A stretch of DNA of 64,000 nucleotides from contig PXFS01000055.1 of assembly GCA_003564185.1 (NCBI GenBank), forward strand, positions 1-64,000. The letters are read 5' to 3'. The notes beneath the pieces were generated by a model. It was not told where the DNA came from. It saw only the letters and a program-made list of their open reading frames with translations, and did no database searches. This document shows positions 52,521 to 62,328 of the stretch, piece by piece; positions within the stretch are counted from its first letter, which is position 1, and each line of letters begins with the position of its first letter. The stretch comes from Flavobacteriaceae bacterium (GTDB lineage: Bacteria; Bacteroidota; Bacteroidia; Flavobacteriales; Flavobacteriaceae). The translations under genes were made by a program, and so were the position numbers.

Positions 52521-54569
52521 ATGTCTGAACAAGAAAAGCATCTAAACAACGAAGAAAAAGATACCAAAAAAGTTGGTCAGGAATCTTCTAGCCAAGTTGA
52601 AGAAAAGTCTACTGAAAAAGAGACTAATTCAATAAAAACTAAGGAAAATCTTAAAAGTGAAGAGCCTAAAGAAACTTCTTCTGAAACTTCAAAAGCTGAA
52701 AATCAGTCAGCTGAGGATGAAGTGACCTCAGATACAGAAAATACCGCAGAAGAGAATCATCCTGTAAAAGAGGAAGAAGATGATGTACAAAAAGAGCTTG
52801 ATGATGCAAATGCAGAAGATGGAGAAGATCAAGATGTTGGAAGAAGACACGAGATTCCTAAAAAAGATTATGAGGCAATGTCTCTTGACGAATTGGTAAT
52901 TGAGTTAGAAAAACTGATTAAGAATGAAAAAGTTCAGGCTATTAGAGAGCATGTTAGCGAAATTAAAACAAATTTTGATAAGCAATTCAATGAAATTGTA
53001 GAAGAAAAGAAAGAAGCATTTATTTCTGAAGGAGGTAATATTATCGATTTTCATTATTCTTCAGCCGTGAAGAAAAAATTTAATTCAATTTATTTTGAAT
53101 ACCGTGAAAAAAGAGACGCCTACTACGCACAATTAAAGAAAAACCTGAATCAAAATTTACAGGCCAGGCTTTCCATCATTGAGGAGCTCAAAAGTATGAT
53201 TGGCAGCGGTGAGAGTATGGGCACTACGTTTAAGCAATTTAAAGAACTTCAAGAACGTTGGAAAAATGCTGGACCTGTTCCCAAAAAAGAATACAATGTA
53301 GTTTGGAAAAATTACCATCATCATGTTGAGCGATTTTATGACTTCCTTCATTTAGATAGAGAGTTTAGAGATTTAGACTTTAAGTACAATCTTGACCAAA
53401 AATTAAAAATTATAGAGCGTGCAGAAGAACTTATTGAAGAGTCTGATATAAATCGTTCTTTTAGAGAACTTCAGCTTTTACACAAAATGTGGAAAGAAGA
53501 ACTTGGCCCAGTTGCTAAGGAGTTTAGAGATGACATTTGGGATAAGTTTAGTGAAGCTACCAAACAAATACATCAGAAAAGGCAGGCTCATTTTGAGGAA
53601 TTAGACAAAGAGCGTGAGAAGAACTATGAGGTTAAAAAAGAAGTGATTGAGCAAATTCAAAAATTAACTGAAAAGGATATTAAATCTCATAACGACGCAC
53701 AGCAACGTATTAAAAATATTGATAAACTTAGAGAAATTTTCTTTAGTGCTGGAAAAGCACCCAGAAAGGTAAATGATCAAGTATGGAGTGAATTCAAAAC
53801 CAGTGTAAGAGACTTTAATAGAAAGAAAAATGCTTTTTACAAAGATTTGAAGAAAAACCAATATGAAAATCTGGAAAAAAAGTTAGAATTACTAAAAATA
53901 GCTGAAGACAATAAAGATAGTGAGGATTTTGAAACCACTACTCCAGTTATGAAACGTATTCAATCTGAATGGAAACAAATTGGTCATGTTCCTAGAAAAG
54001 ACAGTGATAAAATTTGGAAACGCTTCAAGAAAGCTTGTAATGCCTATTTTGATCGACTTCATAAAGAAAAAAATAAAAGCAACGATGAAGAGTTTAATAA
54101 CTTCTTAGCTAAAAAAGATTTTATTGCTAAAATCAAAAAAGAAGAGCTACCAAAAAATCAAGATGAAGCTAAAGAAAAAATAAAAAGTTTTATTAGTCAG
54201 TGGGGTGAATTTGGTAATGTTCCAAATAGTAAACGCTACATAGAAGGAAAGTTTAATAAAGTATTAGACCAACTTTTCAATAAAATTGAAATTGAAAAGA
54301 AAGAAGCTGAATTGATTAAGTATGATAGTAGGTTACACAATCTTGATGAAACCAATGATGATTACAAAATAAACAAAGAAGCTAGCTTTTTGAGAAAGAA
54401 AATTGATGAAACTAAAGATAAAATCAATCAGTTTGAAAATAATCTGCAGTTTTTCTCTACTCAAGATGAAAGTAATCCACTTGTAAAAGAAGTTATTGAC
54501 AACATTGAAAAATTAAAAAATGAACTTGAAATGTGGAAAGAGAAACTAAGTAAACTTAGAGATTTATAG
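52521..54569 (+). CDS. DUF349 domain protein
   Basis: A 682-aa cytoplasmic, highly charged helical protein. The first 115 residues are low-complexity and acidic (Glu/Ser/Lys). From about residue 185 on come several DUF349 repeats, each with a W-(K/R)-x-(A/I/E)-G-x-(V/A)-P-(K/R)-(K/E) motif: RWKNAGPVPKKEYNVVWKNY, MWKEELGPVAKEF, FFSAGKAPRKVNDQVWSEF, EWKQIGHVPRKDSDKIWKRF, QWGEFGNVPNSKR. The C-terminus is coiled coil. I use ATG 52521 (MSEQEKHL) rather than the TTG at 52512. Function unknown. In many relatives it follows aroE; here the kinase, bcp, nth and trp genes lie between. Confidence 0.9.
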   Translation: MSEQEKHLNNEEKDTKKVGQESSSQVEEKSTEKETNSIKTKENLKSEEPKETSSETSKAENQSAEDEVTSDTENTAEENHPVKEEEDDVQKELDDANAEDGEDQDVGRRHEIPKKDYEAMSLDELVIELEKLIKNEKVQAIREHVSEIKTNFDKQFNEIVEEKKEAFISEGGNIIDFHYSSAVKKKFNSIYFEYREKRDAYYAQLKKNLNQNLQARLSIIEELKSMIGSGESMGTTFKQFKELQERWKNAGPVPKKEYNVVWKNYHHHVERFYDFLHLDREFRDLDFKYNLDQKLKIIERAEELIEESDINRSFRELQLLHKMWKEELGPVAKEFRDDIWDKFSEATKQIHQKRQAHFEELDKEREKNYEVKKEVIEQIQKLTEKDIKSHNDAQQRIKNIDKLREIFFSAGKAPRKVNDQVWSEFKTSVRDFNRKKNAFYKDLKKNQYENLEKKLELLKIAEDNKDSEDFETTTPVMKRIQSEWKQIGHVPRKDSDKIWKRFKKACNAYFDRLHKEKNKSNDEEFNNFLAKKDFIAKIKKEELPKNQDEAKEKIKSFISQWGEFGNVPNSKRYIEGKFNKVLDQLFNKIEIEKKEAELIKYDSRLHNLDETNDDYKINKEASFLRKKIDETKDKINQFENNLQFFSTQDESNPLVKEVIDNIEKLKNELEMWKEKLSKLRDL

Positions 54570-54619
54570 TTTTTTCCTTCCTCGATACCCTAGTAACCTA
54601 GTGGTTTTTAAAAAATACT

Positions 54620-54651
54620 ACCGCTTAATTGTATTGATTAAGCGGTTTTTT
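54620..54651 (+). terminator. Terminator after the DUF349 gene
   Basis: ACCGCTTAAT (54620-54629) pairs with ATTAAGCGGT (54637-54646), followed by a T-run to 54651. It lies about 50 bases past the stop codon. Confidence 0.85.
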
Positions 54652-54793
54652 GATTCGCTAAGAGCTATATTGATAGCATCAAATCATTTTTAGAGATTAT
54701 ACCATTTATCAATTGAAATTACAGTAATAAGACGGACTTTTTTTCTTTTACTGTAGTTTCAAATAATATAACTGATATTAGATTAAGAAGTAA

Positions 54794-55960
54794 CTAAAAC
54801 GAGCTAATATCAACGTTGCTATTCATATTTTTTAATCGAGGTAATGCCTGTACTTCTCTTTCTTGCTTGGTATATAAATAGTTACCAGTAGATTCAATAC
54901 TTTTTCTGTAACCTAGTGCAAATAAAACCCGTTTTGGAATAAACTGATCAATTGCTTTTGGTACCTGAAGCGTATAGGGATTCATTTTCTTTATGCCGGG
55001 TAAAATTTGAAGCAACTTTTCAACCTGAATGTATCTTAGATAACGTGCTATTTTGAGCTTGAAATTACTAATTTGTTTGATTAAAAAAAAACCATCTTCT
55101 CCTTTGCTCTGATACAACGGCATAAAAATACGTGTAGATTTTGGAGCATACATTTTTTCTCCATTCATTTCTGCAATTTCTTCTCCTTCTTTTAAAACCT
55201 GAAAGTTTTTGAATCCACTTTTCATCTTGAAGTCATCTTGAGCTTCAAGATTTAACCTAAACACTAATTCAAAATAAGGAGATGTTCTAAGCTGAATGTG
55301 TTCTTTAGAAAATGAAATTTGCTCAAGTTTTTCATCATCAACCATACCTGTAAAAAAAAGAGTCTTCATACAAAAACATTTAATTTCACTAATGGCTTTT
55401 TCAGCAAAATGCTCTCCCCCTTCAAAAGCAATAGATACATGCCCCAAATTACTTAATAAGTTAAGTAAAGTTCCATTGACAAATGTTTCGATATTGAAAA
55501 TAATTGGATATCCCATTTTTCGAACAAATGCACGATTATTTAAGGCATCATTCATGACAATAAATGGCTTGGTAGGTGCAGAGGTAGTATGAAGGTCAAT
55601 CGCATAAACTGTGGATTTAGACCAATTTAAAATATGGTACAATGCTTCATATACATCCAAAAGCTCAACGTACTCATTAGATATATGTTCATCTAAAGCG
55701 CTTGCTATATGAGAGGTTGTCCAAATCCTATTTAAATCTTTATCTAAAAATCGATTATCCTGCAAAAATGCCTCACGATTCCCTATGATTCCAAAAATAT
55801 TTCCTTCTAGATGAAGCTTGCTTTTTTGTATATCGTTATAAAATTGATTGAGCGCATGATAACCAGCTTTTTCATTTCCATGAACACAACAAAAATAAAT
55901 GATGGTTGGTAATTTAGGGTTGTTTTTAATCGAAAAAAGTATACGATCAGGTTTAAGCAT
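54794..55960 (-). CDS. Succinylglutamate desuccinylase/aspartoacylase family protein
   Basis: A 388-aa M14-like zinc deacylase. The zinc motif CCVHGNEKAG (H-G-N-E) is at about residues 24-33, FGIIGNREAFLQDNRFLDKDLNRIW carries the substrate Arg, and AIDLHTTSAPTKPF carries the third ligand His. The C-terminal 120 residues have LKEGEEIAEMNGEKMYAPKSTRIFMPLY, a barrel-like domain often seen in this family. The substrate is unknown. Its start overlaps the end of the GCS2-CBS gene by 8 bases, so the two work as a pair. A 224-base gap at its 3' side holds only the DUF349 terminator. Confidence 0.85.
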   Translation of the reverse strand: MLKPDRILFSIKNNPKLPTIIYFCCVHGNEKAGYHALNQFYNDIQKSKLHLEGNIFGIIGNREAFLQDNRFLDKDLNRIWTTSHIASALDEHISNEYVELLDVYEALYHILNWSKSTVYAIDLHTTSAPTKPFIVMNDALNNRAFVRKMGYPIIFNIETFVNGTLLNLLSNLGHVSIAFEGGEHFAEKAISEIKCFCMKTLFFTGMVDDEKLEQISFSKEHIQLRTSPYFELVFRLNLEAQDDFKMKSGFKNFQVLKEGEEIAEMNGEKMYAPKSTRIFMPLYQSKGEDGFFLIKQISNFKLKIARYLRYIQVEKLLQILPGIKKMNPYTLQVPKAIDQFIPKRVLFALGYRKSIESTGNYLYTKQEREVQALPRLKNMNSNVDISSF

Positions 55961-57824
55961 TTAAAGAAAATTGATTAAAATGTTCTGTAGTTAAAATACC
56001 AACCAACTTTTTGTCCGAAACAACAGAAACAATTGATAAGTCTTCATTAGATAAAATTCCTTTTGCTTCTAATAAAGACATTTCTGGATCTACTTGGCGA
56101 ATATTATTCTGCATAATTTCACTTACTGAAGTTGATAAACCTTCTTTTGATGTTGGCAACTTTTGACCTTGCAAATCTACAATTCCTATCAATTTATGTT
56201 GATCATTTTCTACTAAAATTTGCTTTGCTTTGTTCCATTCTTTTAAGTGCTTAAGAATAAGTATAGGATCTTCCTCATGTACTAAAACAATTTCTGTTGT
56301 CATAACATCAGCTACAATAAAGTCGTCTAATTCACAAGGTTTTCTATTGATATTTATGTTTCGCCAAAAATGCACAGGTATATCTTTTTCTTGGTATTTC
56401 AACATTTCTTTAGTTAGAAAATATGCTGTTCGTTTCTTGGTGAATTGCTTTTTTAATCGGTTATAATTCGTACTTGTCCAAATTGACCCTGTCTTACTTT
56501 TCTTTACACGTTGTTTAATTACCTCTAGATAAAGGTCTATTTCGTCTTGTTTAATTCCACATTTTTTTAAGCCTTGTTCAGCCAGTGGAAAAAGTTCAGT
56601 AAGTAATAACTGTCTAGCAGAAACCTTTTTTCCAAACCAATCAAACTGTGTAAATAGACCATGTTTGGCTGCTTTATAAAAATTCTGTCTTGCTGCCTTA
56701 AAACTCATTAAATCAGGAAGGTTTTTATATTTCTCAGGCATTGCCTTAAGAAGACCTACCCAAAAGGCAACATTAGCTACTTCATCTATTAGTGTGGGAC
56801 CAGCTGGGATATATCTATTTTCAATTCGCAAATGAGGTTTCCCATCAGTTAAGCCGTAACACAACCTATTCCATTTATAAATATTACCATTATGCATATT
56901 TAAGGCTTTTAGCTTTGGAGGTATTCCTTCATTAATTTTTTGCATGGCATCTTCGTTAACTTCGGCTGTAATTAACAGAGGGTAATGAGAAACATCGTCT
57001 TTAAAAATTTCAGATACGCAATTATGAACCCAGTCGTTTCCAAAAGTCACCCTTGGCCTTTGCTCTCGAAGTAAATACAATGAATTTCTTGAGTCTACAG
57101 TTTGCTGAAATAATGCGATGCGGGTTTCAGACCATAGCTCTCTACCCAATAACAAAGGTGAATTGGTACAGGCTGCTAATACGGGACCAGAAATCATTTG
57201 TGCCCAATTATACATTTCTTTAAACTCTCCTGATTTAAGCTGTAAATGAATTTGAAAGCTTGTATTTCCACTTTCGGCTAATATTGAATCTAAACTAAGT
57301 TGTAATTCATCTACCCCTGAAATTCGAATATCAAAAGTGTCCGTTTCCACTTTTTTAAGGATATCATTCAGTACATGATATCGCTGAAACGGAGTCATAT
57401 TTTTAATGTCAAAATCAGCTCTTTCAAGTGTAGGTAGAATTCCTGTGAGCGGAAAATCAAGATTCAAGTTAGCTGTTTTATCTTTTAAAAATTTCAGGTT
57501 GCTTTTTAAATCTTGATGTAGCTTTTTAAAAACACCTGATTGAAGTTGAATTGGTTCTAAATTAATCTCTAAGTTGAATTGGGAGAGTTCTGTTGTGAAA
57601 TTATCGTTTTCAACAACTCCTAAAACTTTCAATGACTGGCATGTTGCACGCATCTTTTGATCAACAATAGCTAACTCTTGTTCTGCACCAATTCTTATTT
57701 GATTATCCTTAAAATATTCATTTTTTAGCATGTAATCTAATGCTTCAATATCTTTCAATAAATAATAAGTGAATTCCTTTCTCACCCTTGCGTCTCTACT
57801 TGAACTTATTTTTTTTCCTGACAT
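55953..57824 (-). CDS. Glutamate-cysteine ligase-like (GCS2) protein with C-terminal CBS pair
   Basis: A 623-aa fusion. The first about 480 residues match the GCS2/YbdK-type carboxylate-amine ligase fold. RIGAEQELAIVD is the G-x-E-x-E metal/ATP motif, and GNTSFQIHLQLKSGEFKEMYNWAQMISGPVLAACTNSPLLLGRELWSETRIALFQQ and GNDWVHNCVSE follow. Two CBS domains occupy about 507-623 (DVMTTEIVLVHEEDPILILKHL; VSEIMQNNIRQVDPEMSLLEAKGIL), likely binding adenine nucleotides as a regulatory unit. The acceptor and donor substrates are unknown. It is co-transcribed with the overlapping deacylase gene. Confidence 0.85.
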   Translation of the reverse strand: MSGKKISSSRDARVRKEFTYYLLKDIEALDYMLKNEYFKDNQIRIGAEQELAIVDQKMRATCQSLKVLGVVENDNFTTELSQFNLEINLEPIQLQSGVFKKLHQDLKSNLKFLKDKTANLNLDFPLTGILPTLERADFDIKNMTPFQRYHVLNDILKKVETDTFDIRISGVDELQLSLDSILAESGNTSFQIHLQLKSGEFKEMYNWAQMISGPVLAACTNSPLLLGRELWSETRIALFQQTVDSRNSLYLLREQRPRVTFGNDWVHNCVSEIFKDDVSHYPLLITAEVNEDAMQKINEGIPPKLKALNMHNGNIYKWNRLCYGLTDGKPHLRIENRYIPAGPTLIDEVANVAFWVGLLKAMPEKYKNLPDLMSFKAARQNFYKAAKHGLFTQFDWFGKKVSARQLLLTELFPLAEQGLKKCGIKQDEIDLYLEVIKQRVKKSKTGSIWTSTNYNRLKKQFTKKRTAYFLTKEMLKYQEKDIPVHFWRNININRKPCELDDFIVADVMTTEIVLVHEEDPILILKHLKEWNKAKQILVENDQHKLIGIVDLQGQKLPTSKEGLSTSVSEIMQNNIRQVDPEMSLLEAKGILSNEDLSIVSVVSDKKLVGILTTEHFNQFSLNA

Positions 57825-58003
57825 AGCAATGAATTAACAATATTTAACTCAAATAAACTAAAAATAAATCAATTTATATACTTTATTAATACTTTATACT
57901 TGAAAAATGATAAAAAAGTATAATAATTAAAAATCTAGTTGATAAGAAAAAAGAAAACATATAATTCATATAAATTAACTATTTTAGCTATTAAATACAT
58001 AAA

Positions 58004-58420
58004 ATGGCGTTACCAGAATTTCATTTAGCAATCCCCGTGAGCGATTTAGAAAAATCGAGATTGTTTTACACACAAATTTTAAATTGTGAAGAAGGAAGAG
58101 CCTCTAAACTATGGGTGGATCTTAATTTTTTTGGGCATCAACTAGTCATTCATCAAAGTAATTCTAAACACCAAAAAACTTTTAATGAAGTAGACGGTAA
58201 CCAAGTTCCTGTACCCCATTTTGGGGTCATTTTAGAATGGCAAGAATTTCATAATTTCGCAGAAATGTTGAGAAAAAAACAAGTAAGATTTGAAATAGAA
58301 CCACATATTAGGTTTCAAAATTTACCTGGCGAACAAGCTACAATGTTCTTTTATGACCCTAATGGAAACGCCTTAGAGTTCAAAGCCTTTAAAGATAAAT
58401 CCGAACTATTCAACAAATAA
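58004..58420 (+). CDS. VOC family protein (glyoxalase/dioxygenase fold)
   Basis: A 138-aa vicinal-oxygen-chelate protein. Paired beta-alpha-beta modules carry likely metal ligands: His7 in EFHLAIPV, His in VPHFGVILEW, and Glu in DPNGNALEFKAF. Length matches single-domain VOC proteins acting as dimers. The substrate is not predictable; glyoxalase- or lyase-type activity is possible. The AI-2E transporter gene starts 9 bases later. Confidence 0.9.
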   Translation: MALPEFHLAIPVSDLEKSRLFYTQILNCEEGRASKLWVDLNFFGHQLVIHQSNSKHQKTFNEVDGNQVPVPHFGVILEWQEFHNFAEMLRKKQVRFEIEPHIRFQNLPGEQATMFFYDPNGNALEFKAFKDKSELFNK

Positions 58421-58429
58421 TTAAATCTG

Positions 58430-59485
58430 ATGAAAACCAACCAAATACACCCAAACGTAATAAGACAACTATTTATTTTATTGAGTATAATTCTTGTTGC
58501 AGGATTGATTCTTGATCAATTATTGCCCTATTTATCAGGTGTTCTGGGAGCATTAACCATTTACGTACTATTTAAAAATCCTGCTCAAAAATTACTTCTT
58601 AAAGGATGGAACAAAAATTTAGTTTCTACATTATTTATATTCATTTCTACTCTAATTGTTGTAATCCCTCTTTTTTTAGTGGTTTATATGCTAAGTACTA
58701 AAATAGGACAGGCGGTAAAAAATTCAGAAGAAACAGTTGAAGCTTTCAAAAACCAATTAGATGCATTAGAGGAAGAATATGGATTTAATTTAGCTGCCAA
58801 CATTTCTGACAACATTGATTCTGGTGCGGTAGCCGATTTTGTCTCCAATAGTCTTCAAGGTCTAGCCACAGAGACTTTTGACATTTTTATAGCCTTAAGT
58901 ATTATGTATTTTTTACTATTTTTTATGTTAGTAAATCAGAATACTCTTAAAAAGTCCATTTTCACATATACCCCAATGAGTAAAAAAAATCAACGCTTAC
59001 TTGGAAAAGAAATTATAAGTAAAGTTAAAGCTAATGCTATAGGTATTCCATTAGTGGCCTTTTTACAAGGAGTTGTTGCTCTAATAGGATTTTGGATTTT
59101 TGGTGTTGAAGATGCCTGGTTTTGGTTTGTGATTACTGCTGTACTGTCAATTGTTCCTTTTGTTGGAACAATTTCTGGTATTCTTCCCGCTTGTATTATA
59201 CTCTGGGCAGATGGTTCTTCTGGAGCAGCTATAGGGCTAGCGCTCTATGGGTTTATTATTGTCAATTCTTCAGATAACTTATTTCGACTTTACATTTTAA
59301 AACGAATGGCCAATGAACACCCCCTAATTACGCTTTTAGGGGTTATTGTTGGTTTACCTTTATTTGGATTTATAGGTCTTATTTTTGGTCCTCTGCTTAT
59401 TTCAGTCTTTTTAATTATAGTTAAAATTTACAAGCAAGAGTATGGCAAAGAAACTTCAGATCCTGAAATTGAAATTCAAAATTGA
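58430..59485 (+). CDS. AI-2E family transporter
   Basis: A 351-aa inner-membrane protein with about eight membrane segments. The family pattern is present: LPYLSGVLGALTIYVLFKNP near the N-terminus, a soluble loop (about 100-150), then FLQGVVALIGFWIFGVEDAWFWFVITAVLSIVPFVGTISGILPACIIL and LLGVIVGLPLFGFIGLIFGPLLISVFLI. Family members export autoinducer-2 or move Na+/H+; the real substrate here is unknown. Confidence 0.92.
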   Translation: MKTNQIHPNVIRQLFILLSIILVAGLILDQLLPYLSGVLGALTIYVLFKNPAQKLLLKGWNKNLVSTLFIFISTLIVVIPLFLVVYMLSTKIGQAVKNSEETVEAFKNQLDALEEEYGFNLAANISDNIDSGAVADFVSNSLQGLATETFDIFIALSIMYFLLFFMLVNQNTLKKSIFTYTPMSKKNQRLLGKEIISKVKANAIGIPLVAFLQGVVALIGFWIFGVEDAWFWFVITAVLSIVPFVGTISGILPACIILWADGSSGAAIGLALYGFIIVNSSDNLFRLYILKRMANEHPLITLLGVIVGLPLFGFIGLIFGPLLISVFLIIVKIYKQEYGKETSDPEIEIQN

Positions 59486-59493
59486 CCTAGTTG

Positions 59494-60336
59494 ATGAAAC
59501 CCATTTTATTTTTTTCCTATGCAAGGTCTGGTGGAACATTAATGAACAAATGCCTGCTAAACCTACCAAACACTATTGTTCTTTCTGAAATTAATCCCAC
59601 TGAATTTGGAGAAGGCTTATGGGAAAATAGACCAAGTATAAACCATATTGTTCAACAGCAAGTTAAACAATGGTATGACCTAGAACTTGACACCAAGAAT
59701 TTTGACGATTCTATTTTGAAACTCATTAGTTACTGCTCCAAAAATAAAATTCAGCTTATCATTAGAGATTTTAGCATAGCCGACTTTGTTTCTTCTCCAC
59801 TGCTTAATAATCAGCCTAATAACAAACTTTCATGGTTAAAATGGATGAACAAACACCATATAAGATACAAATGTTTTAGTTTAATTAGACAGCCAATGGA
59901 TGTTTGGATTTCACAGCAAATGCCTGATTTGAGAATCTTTACTATTGCCTACACCAAATATTTAGAAGAGCTAAAACACAACCAAATTTCATATTTCTAT
60001 TTTGAAAAATTTACAACAAATCCAGAGAAAGAATTGAACAAAATTTTGAAACACTTAGAAATAAAATTTCCAGCTTCAAAATTAATTAATATTGAAAATA
60101 AAAATCAACTTTTTGGAGATCTTAAAAATAACAAAAGGTCTCCACGTTCAGAGATAAAAGTCTTAAAACAAAAACCAATTCCTATATGGAAGTGGAAAAA
60201 GGCTCATACAACTTTCCAATCCAATAAAACTTTTATTGAGTTTTTTGATTTTCCAACACCACTATCAACCGTAGAACTTATTTTAAAAACATTCATTTAT
60301 TACCAAAAGCAGTTTATAAAAACTATGCGTGCATAA
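59494..60336 (+). CDS. Sulfotransferase-like protein
   Basis: A 280-aa protein with a P-loop-like 5'-phosphosulfate site near the N-terminus (LFFSYARSGGTLMNKCL) and a 3'-phosphate site (FSLIRQPMDVWISQQM), the two PAPS-binding signatures of sulfotransferases. FEKFTTNPEKELNKILKHLEIKF is the usual C-terminal helix motif. I use ATG 59494; an upstream TTG at 59491 is possible. The acceptor is unknown. It lies 8 bases after the AI-2E transporter gene. Confidence 0.82.
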   Translation: MKPILFFSYARSGGTLMNKCLLNLPNTIVLSEINPTEFGEGLWENRPSINHIVQQQVKQWYDLELDTKNFDDSILKLISYCSKNKIQLIIRDFSIADFVSSPLLNNQPNNKLSWLKWMNKHHIRYKCFSLIRQPMDVWISQQMPDLRIFTIAYTKYLEELKHNQISYFYFEKFTTNPEKELNKILKHLEIKFPASKLINIENKNQLFGDLKNNKRSPRSEIKVLKQKPIPIWKWKKAHTTFQSNKTFIEFFDFPTPLSTVELILKTFIYYQKQFIKTMRA

Positions 60337-60403
60337 TAATTCATTAAAATAATATTTATGTATCACAATTTTTATAAATTGCTCAAAACTTAAATAAATC
60401 CCT

Positions 60404-61282
60404 ATGAATTATACAGACAAAATGTTAAGAGACGATGCTTTAAAGTCTAAAAAAATTATTGTTACAGGTGGAGGAAGCGGCTTAGGTAAATCAATGACCA
60501 AGTATTTTTTAGAATTAGGAGCTCAGGTAGTAATTACTTCAAGAAATTTAGAAAAGCTTCAAAAGACTGCTCAAGAATTATCCGAAGCTACAGGAAGTAA
60601 ATGTTATGCTGTTCAATGTGATGTTAGGAATTACGAAGAAGTTGAAGCAATGATTTCTCAATCTCACCAACATCTTGGGGAAGTTGATATTTTGATGAAC
60701 AATGCTGCTGGTAACTTCATTTCTCCAACAGAGCGCTTGTCGTCAAATGCATTTGACACCATTATAGATATTGTTTTAAAAGGTACAAAAAACTGTACTC
60801 TAGCCTTAGGGAAACATTGGATTGATCAAAAACAAGAAAATAAAACTATTTTAAATATTGTAACTACTTATGCTTGGACTGGCTCTGCTTATGTAGTACC
60901 AAGTGCCACAGCCAAAGCTGGTGTATTAGCTATGACAAGATCATTAGCTGTAGAATGGGCAAAATATGGAATTCGTTTTAATGCTATAGCGCCAGGCCCA
61001 TTCCCCACCAAAGGTGCATGGGATAGATTATTGCCAGGCGACTTAAAAGAAAAATTTGATTTATCTAAAAAAGTTCCTCTCAAGCGGGTTGGAGAACATC
61101 AAGAGTTAGCCAACCTTGCGGCATACCTTGTTTCAGATTTTTCACATTATTTAAATGGTGAAGTAATTACCATAGATGGAGGTGAATGGTTAAAAGGCGC
61201 TGGACAATTTAACTTACTGGAAATGGTCACCCCAGAAATGTGGGATATGTTAGAAGCCATGATAAAATCAAAAAAATCTTAG
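60404..61282 (+). CDS. SDR family oxidoreductase, 2,4-dienoyl-CoA reductase-like
   Basis: A 292-aa short-chain reductase. The cofactor motif is VTGGGSGLGKSMTKYF, then TSRN (NADPH-type Arg), DVRNYEEVEAM, NNAAGNFISPTE, and VVPSATAKAGVLAMTRSLAVEWAKYGIRFNAIAPGPFPTKGAWDRL. The SATAKAG segment keeps the Lys but not the usual Tyr four residues before it, as in mitochondrial/peroxisomal 2,4-dienoyl-CoA reductases. It probably helps degrade unsaturated fatty acids. It stands apart from its neighbours by about 65 bases on each side. Confidence 0.88.
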   Translation: MNYTDKMLRDDALKSKKIIVTGGGSGLGKSMTKYFLELGAQVVITSRNLEKLQKTAQELSEATGSKCYAVQCDVRNYEEVEAMISQSHQHLGEVDILMNNAAGNFISPTERLSSNAFDTIIDIVLKGTKNCTLALGKHWIDQKQENKTILNIVTTYAWTGSAYVVPSATAKAGVLAMTRSLAVEWAKYGIRFNAIAPGPFPTKGAWDRLLPGDLKEKFDLSKKVPLKRVGEHQELANLAAYLVSDFSHYLNGEVITIDGGEWLKGAGQFNLLEMVTPEMWDMLEAMIKSKKS

Positions 61283-61348
61283 TGAAAAAATTTCATTTTA
61301 CTATATATTATTCTAAATTAGCTTCATCAACTTAAACTTTTTAACCTG

Positions 61349-62251
61349 ATGAAAAATTACTTTTTTGGCTTTAGTTATTTTATTTTTTTTATAATTCTTT
61401 GTGCTTGCAGTAGTGATGATGACACAACTTCTAATGTTGAAGACGAAGATCCAATTGTTGCTACAAGTTTGCTTATTGAAGGATCTACAGAAGAACTAGA
61501 AATTGGAGAAGAGATCTCATTTATAGTTACAGATAATTTAGGCGAAGATCGTACACAAGAGGCAGTTATAAATATAAATGAAAATCCGATAGATGGAAAC
61601 GTTTTTACCACAATACAGAAGGGAACTTTTACAGCCACAGCAAGTGTTGAAGAATTAGAGAGTGATACATTTACTTTTACGGTGAATCCCGAACCCACCA
61701 ATTTTCGTGAACATCAATTTGAACAAACTCTTGTGATTTATCAAGGATATGTAAACGACGAAATTGAGGGTCTAAGTGTTGATGGATATTTGTATATAAT
61801 ATTAGGTCATAATGGTCAAAATGTCTTAGAAAACCAAAATACTATTCAGGAATCAGATGATTCAGTTGGATTTATCATGGTTACTCAAGAAGATGAATTT
61901 GGAGTCCCATATTTACCAGGGGAATCAGTAGAAACAGAAGAACTATTAAATAACTTTTTACTAAAAGAAGACGGCGAAGATGAAGAAGAGTTGATTGATT
62001 TTTTTGAGGAAGGTAATTACAATGTAAATATTGGAAATGTAGTAATTACTTCAGAAACCAGTGGAATTGGACAATATCAATTAAGCTTAGTTTTCAGCGA
62101 GACAGAATCTTACACTGCTGAATTTGAAGGAAATTTTATCTTTTTTGACTTTAGCAATATTGGAGGTGGTAATGATCCAGAAGAGCGTAATTTAAAAACG
62201 CTTATTAATTCTCAGACAATCAAAGAATTAAAAAGCAGATTGAATCAGTAA
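61349..62251 (+). CDS. Acidic lipoprotein of unknown function
   Basis: A 300-aa lipoprotein with a signal peptide rich in aromatics (YFFGFSYFIFFIILCAC) and a lipobox Cys followed by SSDDDTT, the usual export tag of Bacteroidota surface lipoproteins. Residues 40-115 look like an immunoglobulin-like beta domain. The remainder is acidic with EDGEDEEELIDFFEEG. No family is recognised. It is followed after 26 bases by another lipoprotein gene. Confidence 0.75.
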   Translation: MKNYFFGFSYFIFFIILCACSSDDDTTSNVEDEDPIVATSLLIEGSTEELEIGEEISFIVTDNLGEDRTQEAVININENPIDGNVFTTIQKGTFTATASVEELESDTFTFTVNPEPTNFREHQFEQTLVIYQGYVNDEIEGLSVDGYLYIILGHNGQNVLENQNTIQESDDSVGFIMVTQEDEFGVPYLPGESVETEELLNNFLLKEDGEDEEELIDFFEEGNYNVNIGNVVITSETSGIGQYQLSLVFSETESYTAEFEGNFIFFDFSNIGGGNDPEERNLKTLINSQTIKELKSRLNQ

Positions 62252-62328
62252 GATTTCTAAAAAAAACCGATATTATTTTGAAGTATTACTTTTTAATTTT
62301 ATCGGATTTTTTAATCAAATTGAATAAA

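Noticed and set aside
60404..61282. Second SDR with a broken active site
   Set aside because: The absence of Tyr in the usual place is normal for 2,4-dienoyl-CoA reductase-type SDRs, which keep the Lys and use a different Tyr.
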